A stretch of 64,000 nt of DNA, from positions 20,738,254 through 20,802,253 of the forward strand of contig OX352765.1 in assembly GCA_947095585.1 (NCBI GenBank), read 5' to 3'. The stretch comes from Nephrocerus scutellatus. Its lineage: Eukaryota > Arthropoda > Insecta > Diptera > Pipunculidae. A program made the position numbers and the translations under genes. Shown one piece after another: positions 55,111 to 64,000 of this stretch (position 1 is the stretch's first letter; each line of letters starts with the position of its first letter). The notes beneath the pieces were generated by a model that saw nothing but the letters and a program-made list of their open reading frames with translations, did no database searches and had not been told where the DNA came from.

Positions 55111-55239
55111 TCCAGATCGAGCGGGGAAAACCGGGTACATTGTAGCCACGTCTGCGAGTAGAAGATCCAACATTAGTCCTTCAATTAAAATAGCGGAGCG
55201 CGAATTTCAAGTTGTGCAATCGTTTAACTATCGCGGGTG

Positions 55240-55470
55240 AACTGCATCAGCCGATAACAGCATGGCATGCTTAGCCGCGTTCGAGAGGAAAATATTACGG
55301 AGAATTGCTGGCCTCAGTATGTGAGGAAGGATGATTCTATGATGATGATATTTATAAGCGTCACCGGTATGTCATGAGCAGAGAATTAAGTTTGGAAGGC
55401 TCCTGTGGGCAGGACAACTAGCTCGCGAAGCAAAAGGATCTTTCTTGGAAAGTCATTTGATGTACAATTT
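55240..55470 (+). pseudogene. EN-RT LINE C-terminal fragment
   Basis: 'ttagccgcgttcgagaggaa' (LAAFERK), 'ttacggagaattgctggcc' and 'gaaggctcctgtgggcagga' match 61975-62130. Frame-shifted. Confidence 0.75.
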
Positions 55471-58134
55471 ATAGGACACGACTGTTTTGCAGGACAAGCA
55501 TACACTGACAGGATATGTAGACCATAACGCCCAGAATTAGGAATGTCAAACTTGATAACATTGGCTGATTATGACTTTTAGGGCTAAATCTATAATTAGA
55601 CATTGCCACAACAATCATTACTTTGGAATATATCCCATTTTATTGAGTATATTCGATAAATCGTAAAACTTTCGAAATATAGGACTTTTAATAGAAAGCT
55701 TTTTAGGATGAAATTGTCAGAGTTTTCCGACTACTGGCCACTAGTTTTAGCTATTTGGTTACGAAATTTAAAAAAAAATAAATGCTCATTTTCTTGGCCC
55801 AGTCAAAATTATAATCTGGTGAAATTGGGCTCTGGCCAAGTGTTCCGATCGAAGTGAGATTCCGTGTACCTACTCGGAAATAATTTATTAGACAAAATCT
55901 CCAACATAGAAAAAGCGATGAGCCACCAAACACCAAAAACTGATCGCTTGACTACCATTCGAAATGAAAATTTATAACCAAAGAGGTGGGGAATTGAAAT
56001 AAAATCCAAGAAAAAGCGAAGCAGCAGCAGCAGTAAATTCAGAAGAACGAAACATATCACCGAATCCCCAGTCATCCACACCGAGACAGGTTAATAAATG
56101 CATTTCGGCTTTCATTAGGAATCAAAATCGAGGCACGCAGACGTAACGTATGACCATCAGAGTCTCGCACGAATAGAAAAATGTGCAGAAGGTGCAGCAG
56201 CGTACTAAATAGCCCTATAGACACATGCCATTACTACGTCGTGTTATTGTGCTCCGTCGCAACAAAAGATACGAGAATTACACCGATGATGCCAGCAAAG
56301 AAATATTTGCTCTGGAAATTCCAGTGTCCGTGTCTGACGGAGGATCGGCTCTCATCCTTTTTACACTTGTAATAAATTACCCAATTTCTCAATTCGATCG
56401 GGAAACGCTCGTACGTTCACCGCGGGGTCAACATCACGTCGCGCCGCTTGTGTGCGCGCGGCTCTTCTCTTTGATTTCTTGTTCGACGGCTTAGAAATAT
56501 ACATGTATGTAGGTTAACACGCGGCTACTTTATTAATTCGATCTTATAGAGAATTATAACAGCTCAGCAGGTGGCGATCCTAGGGTTCTTGTTCCCTTTC
56601 TTGACCTTTTTTGATTTTTGATTTTTAAATAAAAGAAGAAACTTCACATATCAATGTGATCTTCGTACACAAGGGAGGAGTAGATAATCAGAGGTTTGTT
56701 TTGCTGCGCAGTGCAAAGCAAATATTTGAATTGGTCGGAGAAAATTTAGGAAAATGTCCTTGGCGTTAGGGTTAGAACTTCTGTGCTCTGTAGACCAACT
56801 TTCAATTTTGCTGTCAGGGTTTTGCACTGAAACATTCTTTATTAAAATTTATATAAAATTATATCGTACTTTTGTCCATTTATTGGTCACTTTTTTATGA
56901 TTTTTTTCCTTTCTTCTAATAAGCTCCCTGAAGAAAAAAATAATGAGATCAGGTATCATATTGGCCACTTGTTTGGTATCAAATGAAATATGGTGTACAG
57001 GTATCCTTCTTGTAAATGAAGAGAGACGGAGACTACATGCAATAGTAAATATTGGGCAACATACGTTATTGGTCCATACCAGTATGGCTTCATTCCATCA
57101 TCCTTCCATCAGCTCAATTGTTCTTCTAGTTGATTTATCTTTTTTTTTTTTGTGAATTGTGAATTTGAAGATGAAATCTCGATTGGATGCTGTTGTCTTT
57201 AAGACTAACACCATAGCTTCAGTACCGCTGAGAAAATCTCCTAGTGTCATCATGGCATCGAGATCTGCGTCAATATTAACCTCGGCCTCGGTGGCCCCAA
57301 AAGCACTGAGTTTGGATTTAAGGCTGGTCAGATGCTATTTTACCCCCTTCAAATACAATAAGGTTACAATGAGCTGAGGGCCCGGTCACAAACGGATTGC
57401 AGGAAACAAAACTGTGAACCAACTGTCCAGAGCTTGTTTCGGATTGGAGCCATTTTCTGCGGCAAGATTCCGCAAGTGTCAGTTTTACGGTGTAAGCGAA
57501 AACTCTCTCCACCCTCTCACGGCCAAAAAGAGAGTGAATAACTTTTTTTGGTACACAGTGACAGTAAAACTTAGGCTTGCGGAATCCGGCTCCTGGAGTC
57601 ATTATAACAGCTGCCACAGAAAAAATGTAGTTCTTAGGAAAAGCTACTTTATATGACCGACTGCTATACGTACGCTAGATTATACAACATGACTTTTAAG
57701 GGTCACTGGGACAAGGTTGTTTTAACAAAAACTTCAGGACTTTAAATAGATATTCAACTAACATTAGACAAAACATACACTACATGTACTACAAACATGC
57801 ACGTGATATACCAGCTGTTGGAATACCATTCAACTCCGATTGCCCTCTTTATAACGTGCGCAATATGACGTACCAGAAAATTTCTCCTCAAAATATTCTT
57901 AGTTGGAGTGTAATACCCTTGGCACACTGGCAAACTTTAACAAATTTGTGGTTTGTAGTTTATAAGATAACTGGTGAGAGTGACACACTTAGTACTATTC
58001 ACGGTTAGTTTACAAAAACGAGAAAATTAAAAAACGCTTTGTTGTTTATGCTAATATGTTTTTTCTTATAATGTAGGTACACACGCTCAAGGTGTTTGCA
58101 CCTTTAGAATGATTAGTACAGTATGGGCGTTAGT
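55471..58134. other. No gene recognised; one small LINE piece
   Basis: At 57060-57100 'ttggtccataccagtatggc' matches 5768-5790 (FGPYQCGF) of the EN-RT LINE. CAG triplets lie near 56020. Other short ORFs (56181-56494, 56943-57377) show no domain. Confidence 0.4.
57466..57586. repeat. Fold-back inverted repeat
   Basis: Left arm GATTCCGCAAG...CAGTTTTAC...GTGTA (57466-57494) pairs with the right arm TACAC...GTAAAACT...CTTGCGGAATC (57552-57586) with a few gaps. An inner ACTCTCT/AGAGAGT pair lies in the loop. Could be a small fold-back element; a structured RNA is less likely. Confidence 0.6.
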
Positions 58135-59095
58135 AAATAAGGGAAAGGATAAGATGAGATGTCTATGCACATGTGTCTTAAATGACTGAAGATCATATAC
58201 ATATGTATACACGCGGAAATACAGAGTAGTGCAATTCATTCCATAAGGGAATGAATCTTTCAATTGATTGTACCAGTCCGAAGATAGGTCTAATGGTAGA
58301 CCCGTGAGCTTGAATTTTTTGTAATTTTTCTAGTAGATGCAATGTGGTCTTGGGTGCACCTCCCAAGGCAATACAGTTCAGGGAGAATATATATTCCTTG
58401 TAAATAGTAGCCAGGTATAAGAGAGTGAAGTACATCCTGCACCGTTTTGGGAAACATAAAAAGTTTGCAGCATTCTCAGCGATGGCAAATATGTCGTCAT
58501 TGCAGCGACGCACATACATACGCACATTGTGCGTTTTTTGATGCAACATTCATTCATGGATAAAGGATGGCGGCTTAGATTAGACAGAAGACAGCATTGG
58601 GTTTTGGAAACGTTAAATTCTATTTTGTAGTCCCCCCCCTTGTTATGCTGCCAACATCCGAATTTAACGTAGTTAATATACGTTGTTGTTTAAGTCCCAC
58701 TTGTGATGAAGAAAGGGCATGGCGCGCGAACTCATATGAAAAGCTAAGAGTGATGTCGTCATCGAAAGAATGAATTGTATTAGAAGCAGCGCATAGGAGA
58801 TCATTGATGAAAATGAGAAAGAATGTCGGAGAAAAAACAGAGCCTTGCGGAACACCGGCAGTGAGCAATGGTTTTGAAACCGTCCAATACAACCTGGATT
58901 GAACGGTCAGAAAGGTCAGTTACAAGTCCAATCAAACAGGGTCTTATCAGTTCCATAGAAATACATTTTCAACAAAAGAGCTTCATGCCTGACTTTGTCA
59001 AATACCTTGGAAATATCGACTGCAACAACTTTGCTTTCACCAAATATGTGAATAGACGGGTTCCACTTTTCAGGTGAGATATGCCATCAGGAATG
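58135..59095 (-). pseudogene. Jockey/CR1-like LINE fragment (RT to 3' end)
   Basis: Minus strand from 59080: KWNPSIHIFGESKVV-like (59060), YWTVSKPLLTAGVPQGSVFS and PTFFLIFINDLL (58890-58800), SNTIHSFDDDITLSFSYEF (catalytic YADD-type motif now FDDD), LNSDVG, FCFPKRCRMYFTLLYLATIY (58460), GGAPKTTLHLLEKLQKIQ (58360), FIPLWNELHYSVFPRVYI (58255). It provides the empty site for SINE copy 3. Confidence 0.85.
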
Positions 59096-61149
59096 TTGTT
59101 AATATCCTCTAAAAATGTTTATTAAAAATATTAATTACAGCCTTTTTATTTAGAAACACTTCGATTGACATATCCTTATCTATGTAGTTAGGGAGCGACA
59201 CGAAAAACTATTTTCATTTTGGTATTTGGATCCGTTTCGCATACTTTTTCTTGCATTTAATAGGATAAGTGGCAGAACATTGATTCTTAAGTAACGTCTT
59301 TCTACTCAACCCCGACAACTCTAGGCTACATGGTGACATTTTTACCAAAAATTGCTGCTTACCCAAAGTGCATGCGGTTTCAGCAGTTTTTGAAAGAAAA
59401 AATCCATGAGAAACCCGCATCACGTAAAAAACAGAAAAGAAATTTGTACGATGTCCTGGCCATCATAAGGATGTCAAAGATAATTTTTCGTCGCACAGTA
59501 AATTTGCGCTTTTAAACGGAAAATGCGCGACAGTATCACATAACACTTCATAGATGGGACGACCGCATTGATGGTAGGGCGATTTATTACCAAAGATGTC
59601 AATCCTTACACGAAGGTAAGGTCCCCTCTAATAAACACCCATATAATAGTCGCCCAATTCGTAACAAATATGATCCTTATTTTCATGAAATGCCTACTGT
59701 CATTCAATCGCACACAGAAACACACACTGCTGCTGAGTCCTCTACGAAAACTGACACTCAAATACCAAACTTAGTCGAGCCGGAGAAATCAATTCCTAAA
59801 CAATTGGCAAAATGTTAGCTAGCGCCGCATGGGGTCCTGTCTGTCCTCTCCTGGTTTACCCTTACCCGACCGGGTGGAAACAAATTTTAAAGTGTGGCTG
59901 TCTCAAATGATCAGCGAACAACAACGGAAAACAACGGAGACAATACCGCACACTCGAATGATTGAATAGGAGGCACGCAATTGCAGACAGACAGACAGAC
60001 AGACGGACATGACATTGTCGTTTGGGAAAACCTCAAGCAAAACCCTTAAAACAGTTGTTAAGCTGTGGCTGAATAGCGCGCGTTCCGCATTGTTAGTTAC
60101 GAGTATGTATGCGCTGCCGCTTATGGGTGTGATAGTTGTTGTCGTCGTCCCTTGTCGCAAATTGTGTTCGTGTGTGTTTTGTCTCATTCTTCCCCTAGCT
60201 CATCGTACACAGCCGGACAGCCGACACGACAGGACCAAAGTGATTTGTGGCATTCCTTTTGTTCCAACGAATTGGATTTCAATGACTTTTCAAATGGCCA
60301 CATTGCATCCTGACGAACGAACGAGTGTTTGGCGGCTATTTTGCGGATTGTGTACGAGTGCGCCCTCCTGAATGATATTGTTGTTGATGATGCAGTTTCG
60401 AGTACCCAGAGGTACTCGTGTTGGTTAGACGGTATATACAGTCGTACAACAATGATGAATGTTTGTTGCTCTTAATGCTATAATGCATCGCTTTGTAGCT
60501 GGAATTCTCAATTACCTGTCAAAAGTCATGCGGTGCGCCAATTTGGAAGAATTCGTCCTTCTCTTTCGTTTAGGAGAGAATAAAAACTGAGAGTAGTGTA
60601 GATCGTGTGCGTTTGATATGAGGATCAGTTGTTGGATGAAGATGCGCAGAAGTCAAGGTGTTTGTTTTTTTTTTTCCTCAAGGAGATTGTAAAAGTGACA
60701 ATTGGCACCCGGTCAACAATTGTTTCGATTTTTTTTTTAATTTACTTCAAGTTACGGCGTATTGGTTAGGACATCTGGAATGACCGCATGACCGATGCGA
60801 AATGGTTTTTAGGCATTCAGTTGCCGTTGATGTTATACCACAGTATAGTATGAGACGATTAAGTGCATAACGCCTTCTGCAGCCATCAAATTGTTAAGTG
60901 CATAACGCCTTCTGGAGGTTTCAAAAGACTCGTGGCTATACGAGAGTAATCTACACGTTGAGGATCAATAATTTTTAAAATGGAAAGCACAAAAGGTTTT
61001 TCCATAAAGGGCGCTAAAACTTTAAAACCAATTAAAATAACTATTATGTAAGAATTAAGTGAACTTTTGTAATTCATGTATGTAGCATTGACTATGGAAT
61101 ACAATTGGTTTATCATTAAGAGCGCCCCAATTTGTCTTTTTTTTTAATA
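59096..61149. other. No gene recognised
   Basis: A short (ACAG)n run at about 59983-60003, a GC-richer stretch 60000-60370 with overlapping ORFs on both strands and no domain, and a tRNA-like start 'acggcgtattggttaggaca' near 60755. A 30-bp 'ttaagtgcataacgccttctg' motif is duplicated at 60860 and 60894. Confidence 0.45.
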
Positions 61150-62170
61150 AAACAGCTTATTTTTTTGGATAGGCGGTCAGCCATTACCAGAATAGGGGGA
61201 ACAACGCAGAATGCTCTAGAATTGTATCTATCTCTGACTGGTGGAAGTGCGATCAAACCTCCACGTGTTGGCCGCCGGTAATTTTCCTACAATGCAGGAA
61301 ACGCTGAATGATAGGGCTAATCCCTTCGAAGCAAGGTTGGCGAGAGGCCAATAACCTCGCGCGTAAAAAGTTATTATCGAACCCAAAATCAGCTTCGTCC
61401 GGATGCTCGGACAATGATCACAGCAACGAAAACGCCTTTAAGAATTTTCTCATGGAACGTACGCTCACTGTATGTAGCTCGAGATGCACCCTGTCTAAAT
61501 ATAAGCTGACATAACTGCGATCCAGGAGATGCGGTGGACGGGAAATGGTGTCTTACAAAAATCAGAATATGACATTTATTACAGCTGTCATGCATCTGAC
61601 ATCATGTGCTCGGGGGGTGGGTTTATAGCCAGCAAAAGAGAGAAACCCAACCGTTATCGGCTTTAAAGCAATAAATGAACGGCTATGCGCCCTTCGCGTG
61701 CAGGGCAGATTTAAAAACACAAGCCTCATAAACTTTCACGCACCTACAGAGGATTCCCCTGATGATGAAAAAGAAGAATTCATTGAATCAGTCGAACGGG
61801 AACTCCATGCCTGCCCTCAGTATGATGTAAAAATCATTCTGCTCAAGTCTGTCAAGACTCTTCAAATCCAGGAACTTAACCTTATATAAGACTTAACTTA
61901 TATAAGACAATGGTCATACCAGTGCCTACATTTGGATCCGAGACTTGGGTGCTTAGCAAAAAGCATTCTGACCTCTTAGCCGCGTTCGAGAGAAAAGTCT
62001 TACGGAGAATTGTTGGCCCCATATGTGAGGAAGGACGATTCCGGAGACTCTATAATGATGAGATCTACGAGCATTACCGCGATACCGACATCGTGAAGAA
62101 AATTAAGCTCGGTAGGCTTCGGTGGGCAGGACACCTGATCGGAAAGTCCTTTGCGGTAAGATTTATTTAT
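61150..62170 (+). pseudogene. Internally deleted EN-RT LINE
   Basis: 5' UTR-like block 61170-61310 (also at 34060-34290, inverted), then endonuclease text FLMERTLTVCSSR (61450), QNMTFITAVMHLTS, KERNPTVIGFKAINERLCAL (frame-shifted), FKNTSLINFHAPTEDSPDDE and ELHACPQYDVKIIL to 61850. It then jumps to the RT end VIPVPTFGSETWVLSKKHSD, LAAFERKVLRRIVGPICEEG and LGRLRWAGHLI (61910-62140). The RT core is missing. Confidence 0.85.
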
Positions 62171-62189
62171 TTATAAGTAAATCCCACTT

Positions 62190-62640
62190 AAGTCTTATAT
62201 AAATGACGCTTTATCATTGGATATGTCCTGCCAGGACACATTGTTGGCCGGTCTCTGCCTGCTGAAGACTACGACCAGTATAATGTGAAGTATAACCTTA
62301 AAAGCGCGTGTCGGTGTCGTCCTCAGCCCCCACTAATGTGCAAACGGACTGCTCTTGCACCTTCTCTATAATTTTTCTGTATGTGACTTTTTCTAGAGCT
62401 GGCCCTCAAATTCTTATTCCATACATAAGTACAGGTCTAACTATGGCAGTTAGGCGTTCCTGCAATTATTAAAGCAGTTTGTTTTCTCTTTCCAAAATGT
62501 TCGGCTTCCAACTAAGATTACGGTTCAAACTAGATTTGTTGAGAGGGCGTTCTGCATTATCAATTTACTCGCTCCTATGTATTTCCCTGAGACCGCTACC
62601 TCGTCTACATCGTCTCCGTCTGCATAAGTGATTAACTTTA
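62190..62640 (-). pseudogene. I/LOA-type LINE fragment
   Basis: Minus-strand frame-shifted text TNCFNNCRNA, DLYLCMEYEFEGQ (VLMYGI-type) and LRTTPTRAFKVILHI resembles the segment between RT and RNase H seen at 8324-8180 and 11060. Confidence 0.5.
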
Positions 62641-64000
62641 ATTCCATCTTTCTCTAGCTCCCAACAGTCTCACAATTAATGGGGAAAAAACTAAAAAGGA
62701 ACATCAAACTCTTGTAATATGTATTATAGCTTGGTCGTTAAGTGCTACCTAACTACCTACAAGAATCGTGTCAATATTTCTAAGCTCGAAACTTCGATAT
62801 CTTAGCTAACATCAGCATCATTCCGGCGCTTATCTCTCAAATTTAGTTGGAAGTCGATATATCGATATATAGTAACAATGCCAGGTATAGGAATTTAACT
62901 TTGAAATTCGATCACATGAAGAAGAAGGAGAAGAAGAAGTTTATCATGACATCATGAATTTAAAGAGAAGCTACGAGTAGAAGCGATTGTGGCTTGGGGC
63001 TGGGATGGGACTTTGGGGAATCTCCTTATCAGATAAATACTTTTAGACAAGCATTTTACCTCGTATTTTAGGTTGTAAGCGATATCGGTATAAAATTCTG
63101 AGTGATATGAGATCAGTTGTAGCAGTGGCGTAATTAAAAAGAATTTTTTTTTACAACTTTTTTTACTGCTTCGTTGATGCTATCTGAGGTTAGACATAAA
63201 AATGTGATATTAAAATCTACAAGATGCGAAGGTTCAATAAAAAAAATCGATCTCACTCCAACTAACCGAATTAAGGGTTTCCCAATTTGGGACGCTTGAT
63301 CTAAGACATTCTGTTGTTGACATTTATTGTCATTTTAAAGTAAAAAAGAAAAGAAAAAGATTTTTTAAAACAAGCTTTACTTAAATCTACTAAAAAGAAA
63401 AACAAATTTATTACATAATTTAATTGCGGGGCATTGCAGTAGTCCACTATGTGGATAGGCTTTGCAATCCTGGACGATTTTCTTAATCCCGGGAATTAGC
63501 ACGTACAAGGCCATCGTTTGGTGGCCAAAAGTTCTTGAACGGACATGCGTACCTGCCCAACGACAGCTTTAGAAGTTGTATCTATTGTTTTCAGAACTAT
63601 AAAATTCGAGCTCGATAGGGTAACGGAAATTAGATCAAAATCAACCTGCGACATCTGTGCAAAATTTCAACTAATTGGACAACGGAAAGTTGATGAAAAT
63701 CGACTTACAAGATTTGTGGTAAACACTAAATGAAGTGAAGAAGCTTTTTAAAGTCAATAGCACTAATGCGTGCATATTCTTTAAAGAATTTAGTCTTAAT
63801 CCAGAGATTTTCTTGCCACAACTATATAACATCTCCGCTGTGTGGCTTGTTCGAATCTCCCCTTCATATTTAAGACCAATTGTTGAATGAAGCTATGAAG
63901 GTGTTTTCAATTGAGACGCCCCATTTATCCAATAGGATTTCTCGACTAAAACCTATGTGAGCAAGAATTTTTAGAAATATTATCCAAAATTAATAATACC
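62641..64000. other. No gene recognised
   Basis: AT-rich DNA with a (GAA)n-like run at 62920-62940. No supported ORF. Confidence 0.5.

Overview
This is a nuclear window from an insect, almost certainly a fly (Diptera). The only host gene I can prove is Arrowhead (Awh), a LIM-homeodomain transcription factor of the Lhx6/8 group. It lies on the minus strand as five coding exons with canonical splice sites between 26627 and 10071. Joined, they give 272 codons, close to the length I recall for the Drosophila protein (about 275). The first one or two codons and the 5' UTR lie upstream (above 26627) and were not found. The AT-rich DNA, long introns and dense retroelements suggest a brachyceran fly with a genome larger than that of Drosophila melanogaster; that placement is inference.

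Layout. 0-8.8 kb: decayed LINEs (an R1-like copy, a DNA-repeat block, an EN-RT LINE, an I/LOA-type LINE carrying a nested 135-bp insertion with an 11-bp target duplication). 8.8-26.6 kb: Awh. Its introns hold an I/LOA-type LINE, several pieces of one Jockey/CR1-like family, two tRNA-derived SINE copies, a deleted mariner, tandem repeats and, unexpectedly, a decayed fragment of bacterial-type 23S rRNA (13565-13795). 26.6-31 kb: a CpG-rich seven-unit satellite, a second tandem repeat, and an intact 1300-bp DD41D mariner with one 361-residue transposase ORF and TA flanks. 31-50 kb: LINE fragments, SINEs and several tandem repeat blocks in otherwise empty DNA. 50-55 kb: a full-length, apparently recent RTE-like non-LTR retrotransposon (50347-53627, one 999-residue ORF, perfect 11-bp target duplication) inserted in an older element, followed by a head-on decayed relative. 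55-64 kb: further LINE fragments and sequence in which I recognise nothing.

The window is therefore one conserved developmental gene inside a layered record of transposition. Nested insertions with target duplications or empty paralogous sites allow relative dating. I see no operon-like or multi-gene system. The least expected item is the 23S rRNA fragment. The cleanest active-looking elements are the mariner at 29.4-30.7 kb and the LINE at 50.3-53.6 kb. A SINE family with A and B boxes may be undescribed.
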